DNA of 64,000 nucleotides. It comes from Leuctra nigra (lineage: Eukaryota > Arthropoda > Insecta > Plecoptera > Leuctridae). The number at the start of each line of letters is the position of its first letter. Position 1 is the stretch's first letter. A model generated the notes under the pieces. That model was not told the origin of the DNA. It made no database searches and saw only the letters and a list, made by a program, of their open reading frames with translations. The DNA lies in assembly GCA_934045905.1 (NCBI GenBank), contig OW203769.1, positions 13,609,705 through 13,673,704 of the forward strand. Direction: 5' to 3'. The position numbers and the translations under genes were made by a program. This document shows positions 23,818-35,180 of this stretch, in pieces.

Positions 23818-24063
23818 TGTCAAACTCACCACTCAGCCGTTTTAATTTCTGTTATTTTGATGGTTTAATTTAACTTAAATTGAACTCTCTAACATTTCCA
23901 TAAAATTATCGTGCCAATGAATATATCGGTAAAACTTTTGTCCCTTGGCAGAGTGCTGCTACTTTTAGTGTCGAATGAACAATTCGTACTCTAAGCACTA
24001 GACGGACCCGTCATGTAAAACATGACCAATGCGTACCAGTGGATGCGCGCGACGGCGTTCCCC

Positions 24064-24064
<1 letters not shown>

Positions 24065-24110
<46 letters not shown>

Positions 24111-24121
24111 GTCAGACAGGC
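24065..24121. repeat. (GACA)n microsatellite
   Basis: About 14 tetranucleotide units of CAGA/GACA with two late interruptions. On the minus strand it creates a CLSV-repeat open frame that is not a gene. Confidence 0.95.
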
Positions 24122-24608
24122 AGAAATAACTGGTTAACTTTAAATAAATGGTTTTTTCGGTCTTCTGGGATATTAAAAATGGAAAATCCAATTGTTGCAG
24201 AATTGCAGCTTTTCCTCGAACTTTTTGGTATTTTCTGCACATGCGCATAACCAAGTTGGCTCCATGATGATCCACCCTACTGTGTAACCACCTTGATCGC
24301 TGCCTAGCCTCATAGATGTTGCTGAAGATATGATGTCCAAATCCTGATCTTTCTTTATACTCCGCCATTGACACACATCTGTCATATAACTTCTGATGAG
24401 AACCATTATAAAAAGTCTATAATATCCATCATTTCAACACCGCAGTCATGTCGAGATCATTAAATACACGTGAGATTCAGCCCGTCATCCAGCGAGCATC
24501 TTCACTGTGGACTGGTCATTCGCGATAGAGTAGAACACCGGCCATTACAAGACAAACACTTCGGAGGAATAAAAGTATGACCTGAACGAGATAATTCTCA
24601 ACCACTAA

Positions 24609-24821
24609 GGGGCTATGTTACCATTAGTTTATCTTCAGTTTAGTTAAGCTCCACTTCGGGAAATGTGGTGTATCACCACTGCGTCATAGCTTTAAAAAAC
24701 TGCAGTCAATGTCGGTAAACTGAGTAAATAAGCTCCTAAATTAAATTGCAGTACAGTACACTTAGTTTTCTGAAGTGGAGTTTAAGCTAACTGTAGCTTA
24801 AACTAATGGTAATATTAGCCC
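24609..24821. mobile_element. PIF/Harbinger-like MITE with TAA duplication
   Basis: TAA lies at 24606-24608 and 24822-24824. The ends GGGGCTATGTTACCATTAGT and inverted GGGCTAATATTACCATTAGT continue into TTTA and CTCCACTTC blocks, giving imperfect TIRs of about 50 bp. Non-coding. Confidence 0.85.
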
Positions 24822-24834
24822 TAAGCCAACTTAT

Positions 24835-25066
24835 TTCGAAGAACAAGTTGGCTCAGTCGATGATGCTCTGAACTTACACTCGGAGGTCCCGGGTTCGATT
24901 CCCGCGGCCGTCCTTCCTTGACTTTTCGTAGTTTTCGTCAAGAGACAAATGCGAACTCCTCCTTCTCACCATCCATCCTAACTTATTCTTCATCATCATC
25001 TCCCAATCATCATCATTCATCCGGCGCCGTTGCAGAACAGTGCGACGTTAAACAACATTAAAAAGA
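24835..25066 (+). mobile_element. tRNA-derived SINE
   Basis: The head has a pol III A-box-like TGGCTCAGTCGATG (about 24849) and a B box GGTTCGATTCC (24892-24902), 30 bp apart. It is followed by a CGTCAAGAGACAAATGCGAA body, a CATCATCATC region and an end TGCGACGTTAAACAAC. About 230 bp, no open frame. The body and tail distinguish it from a plain tRNA gene. Confidence 0.7.
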
Positions 25067-25331
25067 TATTATGAATTGTCATTGGAAACTCCATTTGCCC
25101 AAGGTACTTATAAACATTAACACTCCTTAATATGACGTGAAATGCCAGTGGTTAAAACATTCATTACAGTTTTTATCCATCACTCTAACAACTACTTGTT
25201 TTAATTCTCAGACTAGATTATAAAAGATAATTAGTCATCTGTCAAATTTTCGTTGGTGTAATTTGAAGAAACTTGTACCTAACATTGTCTAGAATATTTG
25301 CAGAACACAAAATTACCAGAAACTATTTAAG

Positions 25332-25715
25332 AGTCCTGGGGACCGCTATGGAAACTGACGGATTGTGTCAAATTTTCCCAAAATACCTCAGTTTCCCCAA
25401 GACTCATTATTTACTCCACCGTTATGCAACTTTGGGACGTAGTTTTGATACCCATTATCTCGGAATACTATTGAAAAAATGTAAGAAATATTTAAATAAA
25501 AAAAAGTTTTATTTTTCACATATTTCATGAAAAAATATGAAAATATTTTTTGTTTCAAAAATTTATTAAAATATCTCAAAAGTATTCCGAGATAATGGGT
25601 ATCAAAACTACCTTCCAAAGTTTATAACAGTGGAGTAAATAATGAGCCTTGGGGAGACTGAGGTATTTTGGGAAAAAATTTGACACAATCCGCCAGTTTC
25701 CATAGCGGTCCCCCA
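25332..25715. mobile_element. Foldback element family B, copy 2, intact
   Basis: Starts AGTCCTGGGGACCGCTATGG and ends in the inverse with a decayed last few bases (CGGTCCCCCAATACC). The arms match over about 170 bp; the centre is AT-rich. It is the uninterrupted comparison for the copy at 21646-22949. Confidence 0.85.
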
Positions 25716-26173
25716 ATACCACTTAAAACCTTGATAAGGAAGTTTTGGCCAACCAACTATAGTTGACCTGAGAACTAGGTCTTGCGTTGACAACTGGCTT
25801 GCAATCATCTATCACCAGAGCGCACCCACATCGGTTGGCGCCTCTCCCACCGCCCTCCTAGCTCTCTACCCAACATCAGCAAGGCGGTGGATCTGTCATC
25901 ACATTCTCATCAGCCCACTCATCTGTCAGATTCAAATGATATTATTGAGTTATGAAGAAAATAACGTGTTTTTTGGTGTGCATTTAAGTGGACATTTATC
26001 AATGTCATGAATGATGTATATTCGGACTAATGGTGGTTTAATATGTGTCTGTGTGACTAAAAAGAAACGACATGTAACAAATGGACAAGGGGGTCAATTG
26101 GTTTAAAAAACAATCTCCCACATAATGTCAATATAATAATATCTGCTGACATTAGGTGGGTATAGATTCAATA

Positions 26174-26445
26174 CTAGAGGAAAACGCTCTGTGTTACGTG
26201 TTGATAAGCGAGCACTGATTTATACGCTTTGAGTGAAAACAAACCCCAGTCATTTGCGACTGATCAGGGTGCGGTGCAAATTAATTTATCGATATATCAA
26301 TTTTGACGTTAAAATTTCAATATCTATTGAAGTTATAGGCAATGACCGTGGAAAATTTCAACTTCATCGGCCAAAGGAGTTATTTAAATGTTTAACTATT
26401 CGGAGGACTTTGCTAAAAATGCACACTTGGCAAAATAAAAAATGA
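26174..26445 (-). mobile_element. Helitron-like element, 3' fragment H5
   Basis: On the minus strand it ends CAGAGCGTTTTCCTCTAG, followed by T. Upstream are GCTCGCTTATCAACACGTAA and decayed internal repeats of the family. The 5' end is absent. It runs into a decayed family 1 MITE at about 26440-26575. Confidence 0.55.
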
Positions 26446-26579
26446 TCTGTGAACGAATTTGAATGCTTGCTGGTCATGTTCCATGACACTCAATGCTTGA
26501 TACTATCATGGAAATGTGAGGTCACCTACCTAGAGATTGCTTGGACTGCCTTCTGATGGTGCGATCTAAAAAATTCAGT

Positions 26580-29034
26580 CTTTATTAAGCGATCATATTT
26601 AGTTGTGCCAAATGTACCTATACTGCACGTTAAAATTAAATTTGAATGTATTCAAAATTTTAGTCATATATTTTGATCGGTGTTACCTGAGCTTGCTAGC
26701 AAAAAACATACAGAGTAAGGGCTGTAAGAGTATACCATACAGTAACGTTTGCTACGATTTATTCTGCAAATGTGGATTCTACAACATAACGGCTGTACTA
26801 CTACACTATCGTCTACACGATGTCCAGATGATATTATAGGTGAAAGCTGAAGTCCAACTAAAAACGCTCTTAAAAAAGAAATCAAATAATAACTACATAT
26901 CTACCTAGAAGTCAATTACAATTAAAAATAATTGCAAGGTTTAGTCGATGGTGTCGCCAAAACGCTGCGAAGTAGGTCCTTTAATTCGCCGATGAGTTGG
27001 AAAGCGGGGCCCAGTAATTGCATCTTGCAATTGCACTGTTTGCAAGTGCACATTTTCTCTGGCAGAATGCGGCCTAGTGCAGGACCAGTTCAGGCTGGAC
27101 GGCGTGGGTTCGAGCCCCGAAATTAGAACCTGTTCTCAGACAAAAGGATGTTCAATAATCGATTGAATTGATGCTAACGGAGCGATCGTTATTGCCAAAC
27201 TGTTAGGGTTTTTCATAAAATACTGCGTCCTAATGTGTTTTCGTTATTTTAAAAATTAATAACTTGTGCCACGAGGAGAGTAATAGAATCTACATACAAA
27301 GGACCCAGCGAAATAGATACCATTGACTTATACAGATTGTACCTTATAAAATACTATTTAAAAAGAAAAAGCGGTCAACCATTTAGATGAACCGTACATT
27401 TTTACAAACCTTATGTTCGTACCACCACAGAAGGTGCATAGAATATACATAAAAATTACCAATTTTTTTTGATAGATTACGCTTTACAGGGCTTAAAATC
27501 AACCATTTTAACACCTAATGGAGCCCGTTTATTTAGATATTATTCTTCTGTGTATTGAGAGTATTTTTTAATATTGAACTATTGGTAAAATAGACATTGT
27601 AAACTAGAAAATAGTTCCCATTTAATTTGATCTAAAGTGAGTAGGTCATGTAAGTATTTGACTCTGGTTGCGTCCTATTTGTTTCACGGCCCTCTGGCAC
27701 GGCGATCACAGTTGCCGTGACTGATTGTCCGGCTAACCACTGCCTTCTTGATGTATGAATGCAGTATCAAAGAGAGCGCTAACAACGTCAGCACACACTG
27801 AATTCAATGCACCTGCAATTATGCATTATCCCTATAAGGCTAATCTTATTTAAATCTAATACATAAGTCCGTGTCTGACTTGGAATGCCTTTCCAGAGGA
27901 CCATTGAGGAAGATAATTGGACACAATGTGCCCAAATGTCGCCAAATGTAACAGACCATCTTCGTCGCCTTTTTATTTATTTCTGTGACCGTTGCAAATT
28001 ATAATACAAGTCAAATGCATTGCCAATTTCTTTGTGCAAATATTTTGAGTTAACAACTAGCAATTTAATTGAATAATTGGTGGCTGCGTAATACATTGCA
28101 ACATTGTCGGTGATTTGATTGCATAAGACTGGGGAAATCTAAAATCCATTGCCACGAACGACAAAAGCGAAATTAATTGAACTGAAATTGGGGTGTTTAT
28201 GTGTAATTTCACATCTTTAAATTGGAAAATGGCCCCTTTGAATTCAAGAATTTTTCAACTGTTTTCTTCTGTTATAAAATTTCTAAATGCCTTTTGACAA
28301 AATTAACTGAAATTTTAATCATAATAGTCAAATAGAGGGTATTTACATGGTCCAAATTGGTAAAATAATTGCTTGATTTTTGGTGAAAATTGTGGTTTTA
28401 TTTTCTTGTTGGGCGCCTTTTAAAAATTAATTTAAAAAATGTTGCAAATTAAACAACCATCAGGACATTCATGATGTTCATCATATTAGTTGTTTTTCAC
28501 AGAATGATATAAATACTAATTTTCACCCTTCGTGCAGCTGTGTTGAGTTGTTTGTTTACATTTGATCGGTTGCTAGGTTACGACCAATGAGAGATAAAAC
28601 ATTGAAGATCTTCACCTGCAAAATTGCCAATTTCTTTCACTAGTGGCTCTAGGGGTAACGCAAGCTGCAAACGGTCTTTATACCAAGTACATTGATGAGG
28701 ATGGTCTGGAATTGATGCTTGGGCCACCTTTACCAATTTCAGCGTGATCAGGGGAAGGTTATGACCTTAGCACGAACATAAAGAATACAAATATCGAGAT
28801 GTAAGTCCAAGGTGTCTAGATGGCGCCACGGCTGATTCTGACGGACCTCGTTAAGCTGTTCGCCGACAGCATCTTGTTCAAATAATATTCTGTTGACGTT
28901 GAAATAATTAATGATTTTAATTAAATTCCATGCAAAGATAAGGCCTCGTGATTTACGACATTGCCGACGTCGTGACGGCGGAAACCGGAACTAGTTCCAT
29001 CGTGACGGGCGGAACACGTCATAACGCAAACATG
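26580..29034. other. Intergenic stretch
   Basis: No gene is supported. GGGTTCGAGCCCC near 27107 is B-box-like. The block GATCGGTTGCTAGGTTACG plus CCAATGAGAGATAAAACA at 28565-28602 recurs at 49190-49225 as an uncharacterised dispersed repeat. Confidence 0.4.
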
Positions 29035-29035
29035 A

Positions 29036-29202
29036 GGGGGGGGGGAGGGGGGGCGTGACACTTTCACTGTGACCCCGAGACGTGACCCCAGGACAAGTGC
29101 GGGTTTGTGGGCAGAAGACCCGGGCCAGCCGGGATATTTCACGTGCTCCAGTGTTGAATCCAGGAATACCTGGAGGCCCCCCCCCCCCCCCCCCCCCCAC
29201 CC
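29036..29202. repeat. Paired G-run and C-run
   Basis: A G-rich run at about 29036-29055 and a C-run of about 26 at 29176-29201 flank a CGTGACACTTTCACTGTGAC palindrome-like centre. They could pair as a hairpin or form quadruplexes. Confidence 0.7.
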
Positions 29203-29539
29203 GGGGAAAATATTCTATTTTCGTACATTCTTCTGTAGGTACTTCTCCCAATTCACAAATAAACAGATTTTATGTCTCAAATTATGGGTCGTGGTAGTGA
29301 ATTTCTATGTACGATGCAATGCAAATACCCTCACTACATTTCATATTCTTCAAAAAGTTTTTCAAACTCAACGTTTTCCCCTATTTTGACACCTCTATAG
29401 TGCCATGTCAATCTTGTCATTCTAGACCTCCTTTAGATTGCAGATGTGACATACCAACATGCTCTAAAATAATTTTAAACTAATCTAAAGTAGAATGTAG
29501 GTTTCTTTGGAATACTTCCATGGAATCAGGATGTGTTGT

Positions 29540-29653
29540 GAAAAATATCCGACCGAACCGGGGCTCGAATCCGAGACCTCTCACTTGCCGGGCGAGAGCT
29601 CTACCAACTGAGCTACCCGATCGGACGGACGGACATTAGACACAACACACTGA
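29540..29653 (-). mobile_element. tRNA-carrying module with TGTGTTGTG/CACAACACA ends, copy 1
   Basis: The boundaries are inverted TGTGTTGTG motifs. Inside is a 72-nt tRNA-like sequence on the minus strand. The left flank GAATGTAGGTTTCTTTGG, CTTCCATGGA, TCAGGA also precedes copy 2 at 33.6 kb, but there the module lies in the opposite orientation. Confidence 0.7.
29551..29622 (-). tRNA. tRNA-Ala-like (GGC) sequence, probably a repeat-borne pseudogene
   Basis: A 72-nt cloverleaf can be drawn: acceptor GATCGGG/TTCGGTC with wobble pairs, D arm GCTC-AGTTGGTA-GAGC, anticodon stem CTCGC/GTGAG with loop CCGGCAA (anticodon GGC), and a T arm with TTCGAGC but a damaged 5' stem strand. Position 33 is C instead of the near-invariant U. 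It sits inside a repeated module, so I read it as a pseudo-tRNA. The A box TAGCTCAGTTGG is intact. Confidence 0.45.
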
Positions 29654-29680
29654 TGAGGGTTAGAGATCTCCAAGGAGAAT

Positions 29681-30104
29681 GTATAGTGGAGTTTTTCTCT
29701 CTATACCTATTTGAAAGTTTCCATTGATTTCAACTCAGAATTTGCACAATAGAGCTTGACTAGGAACAAGTGTTTGTTTTGGCAGGTTGTAAATTTTGAG
29801 ATGAGCCAGGTATCAAGTCAGGAACACGGAGGGCGATTTTTCCTTAGCTGTACATTGATGCCAAATACCACACATTTGAGAGGTAGAGAAAGATGTCCTT
29901 CCCCTTTCCATATTTTAAGAAACATTTGACCATATTTGACAACAGGGGAGGATTGGGATTTGGAGATCATAAAACATGGCCTGTAGCCGAACCTGTAGCT
30001 TGTTAGAAAGTGTCATGTTTTTGAGCTATTGACAATGGATGAATGGCCTTTGAAAAGATACCGCGTTTGCCGATATAGGTATAGAGAGAAAAACTCCACT
30101 ATAC
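29681..30104. mobile_element. TIR element with 30-bp perfect ends
   Basis: GTATAGTGGAGTTTTTCTCT plus CTATACCTAT at 29681-29710 is repeated perfectly inverted at 30075-30104. If the true end is TAGTGGAG, it is flanked by TA on both sides, as in Tc1/mariner-type MITEs. The interior is unrelated to other repeats here and has no open frame of note. Confidence 0.8.
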
Positions 30105-33100
30105 ATAAAGTAGTAAATTTTCAAAAATTTCACTCCGCGGCAGATTCTCCCAGACCCCCTATTGAGTCCAGAACTCTTTTTTTTTGCATAATAATTGTGC
30201 CATCCCGGGCTAAAATGTCTGAATTCAACACGTGATCTAATTCGGACAAGCGATGAATTTGTCGATCAGAAAGACTGGCAAAAGTTCAGGAACGCCGGGA
30301 AAATTCTCCATCAGCGCGCACCAAAAAACAACCACAATGCTACTCATAATTAACATACAAAAGTCTTTCAACGCTATCATCAAGATCGGAACCCCCTGCT
30401 GACAGATCATTGCAAAACACAACGGATTACAAATCAATTGTAATCGTTAGCCAATCAATTAGTGAGTCATGCACATGCGCAATGACACTACAATACACAT
30501 GTACGAAGTAATGCAACCTAATTGAGTGAGTTGCGAATTCTACCGAATCTGCCTTGACTAGTTCGGCGTGGGTGATGCGGCCTTGACGGATTGGATATCT
30601 AGGTGGTCAACATTGACCTCCGATTGACCCCTGCCTCAGTGTTATTGGCATGGAATTAGACACATATTCTGACCATGTATGGAATCGGGAATGATATTAT
30701 ATGCTAATGTATGCAGCTGGATGTGATATGTACGTTTTCTTGATTTGAGCTCGGCGTTTGGAAATATTTGTGAGGCGACACGATTTGCAACGGGTTGAAG
30801 AGTTCAAACACTTTAAAACTCTTTTATGAAATGCAATGAAACAGATTTACAATAGGTCTGTTTGTTTACGGTCAAAACCTGCCGCAAACTGCCACAAGCT
30901 ACACCTCCTCGGGATGGTGTGTAGAAAGTTGAAGGTTTTAGCAGTTTGTGGCAGATTTGGCAGAGTATAAACGAACAGACCAAAAGTGCACGTACTACGA
31001 GGTGGAATGGAACTACTTCGAAGAGAACTTTGAAGTTCGATATGAAACAAAATGGTTGAGCTTTTTTGTTGCTTATTGTTTACGTAAAAACGAATAAATA
31101 AAAGTATACCCATATAGAATCCACCTATAATTCTATTACTTTTCTCTCAATTTTTCCTAAAATAGTTTCAAAAAATAACTTAATTTGATGTATTATGAAT
31201 ATTTTACTTCGAATTCTTGCTTGAATCTAGTTTTTTCATCAGTGATTATGGTGATGGGTAGATGATGATGATGATGGTGATCAAAAGTTAATGATAGAAT
31301 ACGAGAAGGAGGAGGGGGTCCTATTTAAAGGAACCTTCCCATCATTTGCAACACGACGGAGAGAAATAACCAACTGGAAGAAAGGACGGCCACTGGAATC
31401 GAACCTGCTTTCAAATAGTGTCTAGACATTGTCGTAAAAGAAGAGATAAACAGGTACCATATTATCTAAAGTTCAACACGATTTACCATCACACAATAAT
31501 CGATAAAAACAATCGATATCGCAAATAATCTCGATGTATTCTCGCGTGTCATCTCCTAATGACCACCTGTAGCTCACCTACACGAAGCACCGTCCACTCA
31601 CGGGGGGAACTGGAGCGAATAAGCGAACACACGCTGCGGCGGCAACATTCAAAAACAAATCGCATTCGAACGAAAAAAACGTTCCTTTTCATGAAACATT
31701 CGAATCCGGGACATGCAGTCGAGATGCAATACTGCTTGGTCATCGGAGAGGCCGTGGACGCACTCTGGTGATAAATTGCGCAATTACAGACAGAATCATT
31801 AGAACCGGAGCAGACGTGGAAAAACTTTTGATTTGTTCTTCTTTTGTTTAATGGATAGTAATTTATAAATGTCAAGGTACTGCTGCTTGTGGCAAAAAGT
31901 AAACAGAGTTGCAACTGTGTTGTGTGATTAGAATCTTCCGTGCGTTCAGAAAGAAGAGTACAAAACATCGCTGGTTGTTACCGTGTTTTGTGTTCTATAG
32001 CCGAGCGGTGATGAATACAATGTAGATATTATTATAAAAACTTCCTATTAACATTATTTTCTCTTTTAATAAATCTACTAACGTATTCGACCCTAAAACA
32101 TCTATGTAATGCGCTCTTTAAATAAAAATAAAGAATCCCGTTGAACAGTCTTCTTGACGCCTCTTTCAGAAGGCTGTGATCAAAACAAGTGGTCAAACTG
32201 CTACGATTTTTCGCAAATAAATAAATAAATAAATAAATACCTATATGCTCTAATGAAATATGCCAATTGTATTAGATTGATAGACACTGACGCATCAATT
32301 TCTGTTCTTACTCATAGCTTGCGGTTGCACGAACTTATTTTGTTTTATATCAGCAATGCAAAATTATTTAATTTTCCTGCTGAGAACGGACATTTTGTTG
32401 GCACTTTGACTGGTAAGATTTTATTGAGGTAAATCGATGTATTTTTGTAAAGTGAGTGATTCCTCTTTCTACTAAAGATATCTCCGGAGCCTATACAATT
32501 TCCCAGGTACCCATAGCTATAAAATATCGTCAAAAAGCAGAGAATCACAGCTATTTGCGTGCCATCAAGATGGCGGCAGGCAACAATGTGATGACAACAC
32601 GTGCAACCTATGAATAGTATTTTGTATGTACACCTGTATATACTCTGGTTCTGCATAAGTGGACTTCTTTAGGACATTTTAAGATGTAATCCTGTTTTAC
32701 TTGTTACTGTGAAAACCATTACAAGAAGCCATCAGTGTGACTAAAATCAAGTGCATATCGCCCACAAGCGTCCCAACCAAAACAGACGAAAACTTCTTTT
32801 CACCACAAGTCGCTGAAATAACTGGACACAGCCGGAAGAGATGACCGGACCGGTTTAATAAAAATAAAAAAAACGATGATATCAAGAAAAAAACTAATGT
32901 TAATTCAACGCTACGTTTTGGTTTTGTGTAAAACTTTCTTCTGTCAGTCTTAGCCTGAGTGGTGTAATTAGACGTTTAATTAACTGTTACTGTATGAGTC
33001 GGTTTTAACCTAGAATTTCTCTGATTTCGCTCATTTTAATCCCTGATGGGAGCGACTGGCATTGAAACGTTTACGTCCCTTAAAAGTACGCAAATAATAC

Positions 33101-33164
33101 CTGCACAAAAATGCAATATGTTTCTGGATTATTGAAGCATTGATTGAAGTTGGAGAAAACCAAA
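30105..33164. other. Intergenic stretch
   Basis: No gene is supported. A 139-codon frame at 31549-31968 on the minus strand has no domain, codon bias or splice support that I can see. GGAACCTTCCCATCATTTGC at 31330 repeats motifs from 10.2 and 17.7 kb. An AAAT microsatellite lies at about 32216-32240. Confidence 0.4.
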
Positions 33165-33616
33165 CCAGAAAAAAACACTCCGTGTAAAAAAGGCAGCCAA
33201 GTCTCTTTACTTTAAAAAAATTCAACACCGAAAAGGAGTGATATCAAAAAAGGAGCCAAGTCAATGACATTTCCAAATATTTAATCGTATCTTTGAAATA
33301 AAAGTATAAACACCGAGAAATACTTTACAAAAGGACTTGGCGCATCGTTTTTTTAAAGACATCATTCTATCCTAAAAGTGGAAAGAAATTTACAAGTAGG
33401 TACATTTTCCTCTTTCTATTAGAGCCAGAATCTATGAATCAAGCTACTTTTAGTAATGACTATTTTATAGTTTTGTCAATGGCGATAGAAGCATGATTTT
33501 ATGCTGTAATATATAAGTAATATAAGGGTGAAAGAATTACATAACAATTGGAAGTGGTGAGAATGTAGGTTTCTTTGGAAAACTTCCATGGAGTCAGGAG
33601 TCAGGATCCTCATCAG

Positions 33617-33734
33617 TGTGTTGTGTCTAATGTCCGCCCGTCCGATCGGGTAGCTCAGTTGGTAGAGCTCTCGCCCGGCAAGTGAGAGGTCCCAAGTTCG
33701 TGCCCCGGTTCGGTCGGATATTTTTCACAACACA
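33617..33734 (+). mobile_element. tRNA-carrying module, copy 2 (inverted relative to copy 1)
   Basis: TGTGTTGTG opens at 33617 and CACAACACA closes at about 33734. It is preceded by the same flank as copy 1 plus TCCTCATCAG, which is the inverse of what follows copy 1. This shows that the segment including that flank has flipped. Confidence 0.7.
33644..33715 (+). tRNA. tRNA-Ala-like (GGC) sequence, copy 2, probable pseudogene
   Basis: Same 72-nt cloverleaf as 29551-29622. The acceptor, D and anticodon arms are unchanged, but the T loop reads TTCGTGC, with T in place of the invariant A, and the T-stem 5' strand is CCAAG. Anticodon GGC; C at position 33. Confidence 0.4.
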
Positions 33735-34620
33735 CATCCCTTCATATCAATTGGAAGTGGGCTCATACATATTCTTGCAGTACTGTTAATATGGCGATAT
33801 TAGACTGGTATCTTTTCATAATTTGATCTTGACTGAAGGAAATCATGAAACGTTGTCAAATAATTACTAACTAATGGAACACAATTATATATTTTTGAAG
33901 TGTCAAGTGTATAAAGTTAAATTTTTTAATAGAAATTCAATATGACTGTCTTCTTTGTGAAATGTATTTTTATAAAATGTGTATTAATAGAAATTGTTAC
34001 ATGATGTGAAGGTATAACGCATGATGAGACTTAATTATATTCACCACGAAACAATATTACGAAGATAACTATTGTGTATATTTATAGAAAGCATAGACAA
34101 CAAGTTTCATAGCGTATATATTCATATAGAAAATATTTTATAGAAGGTATGTATAATATGTACCTAATTGAAAGATGTTTCCCTATTATTCTAAACATTC
34201 AAAATGACGGTTGTATATAAATGGCACATGCTTATGAATAGAAAAATGTCTTTAAAAAAACGATGCGCCAAGTCCTTTTGTAAAGTATTTCTCGGTGTTT
34301 ATACTTTTATTTCAAAGATACGATTAAATATTTGGAAATGTCATTGACTTGGCTCCTTTTTTGATATCACTCCTTTTCGGTGTTGAATTTTTTTAAAGTA
34401 AAGAGACTTGGCTGCCTTTTTTACACGGAGTGTTTTTTTCTGGGATATCACTTCTTTTGTTAGTTTATTCATACAGCTTGTAGCACAGCTTGTGTCCGTG
34501 CAAGAACTTATTTCTTTAAAAAAATACGCCTATGCCGATTTGGATACTTAGAAAAGTTGCGTTTGGTATATAAGATTAAAATAATTATCCAAGAAGAATA
34601 GCTTTAAGTTTCGTTACAAT

Positions 34621-35180
34621 CGGTCCAGCCGTTTTCGATATATGACGTCACTTCCGGTTTTAGCAATGGCGGCCGAAAATAATGTCGTCTTGAATTCATA
34701 ATTATTACTCCTACACATTTCCAAAATTTGGTTGCAATCGGTACAGCCGTTTTTGATATATGACGTCACTTCCGGTTTTAACAATGGCGGCCGAAAATAA
34801 TGTCGTCTTGAATTCATAATTATTAGTACAACACATTTCCAAAATTTGGTTGCAATCGGTACAGCCATTTTCGATATATGACGTCACTTCCGGTTTTAAC
34901 AATGGCGGCCGAAAATAATGTCGTCTTGAATTCATAATTATTAGTACAACACATTTCCAAAATTTGATTGCAATCGGTACAGCCATTTTCGATATTTGAC
35001 GTCACTTCCGGTTTTAACAATGGCGGCCGAAAATAATGTCGTCTTGAATTCATAATTATTAGTCCAACACATTTCCAAACTTAGGTTGCAATCGGTACAA
35101 CCGTTTACGATATATGACGTCACTTCCGGTTTTAAAAATGGCCGCCGAGAACACTGCAACCTTGAATTTATAATTATTTA
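34621..35180. repeat. 118-bp tandem array with CRE-ETS-ATGGCGGC modules
   Basis: CGGTNCAGCC or its variant recurs at 34621, 34739, 34857, 34975 and 35093, a step of exactly 118 bp. Each unit holds TGACGTCA (34643, 34761, 34879, 34997 and 35115) overlapping ACTTCCGG, then about 10 bp later ATGGCGGCC (ATGGCCGCC in the last unit), then TTGAATTCATAATTATT. 118 is not a multiple of 3, so the open frames across it change frame and are not genes. Confidence 0.9.

Larger units (their letters stand above)
33165..34443. mobile_element. 1.28-kb element with perfect 198-bp terminal inverted repeats
   Basis: 33165-33362 and 34246-34443 are reverse complements; reading both arms I find no difference. The ends are CCAGAAAAAAACACTCCGTG. 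The 880-bp interior is AT-rich, non-coding, and contains the second tRNA-like module (33617-33734). No clear target-site duplication flanks it. Identical arms imply a recent origin or continuing gene conversion. Confidence 0.85.

Noticed and set aside
24029..24250. Frame with CLSV repeats
   Set aside because: Translation of the GACA microsatellite.
31549..31968. 139-codon minus-strand frame
   Set aside because: No domain, no family resemblance, no splice or codon evidence; length is compatible with chance.
29551..33715. Two functional tRNA-Ala genes
   Set aside because: C at position 33, damaged T arms and location in a repeated module make pseudo-tRNA more likely.
34614..35159. Overlapping minus-strand frames with a repeated CTDCNQILEMC-type peptide
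   Set aside because: The 118-bp unit shifts frame each repeat; the peptides are by-products of the array.
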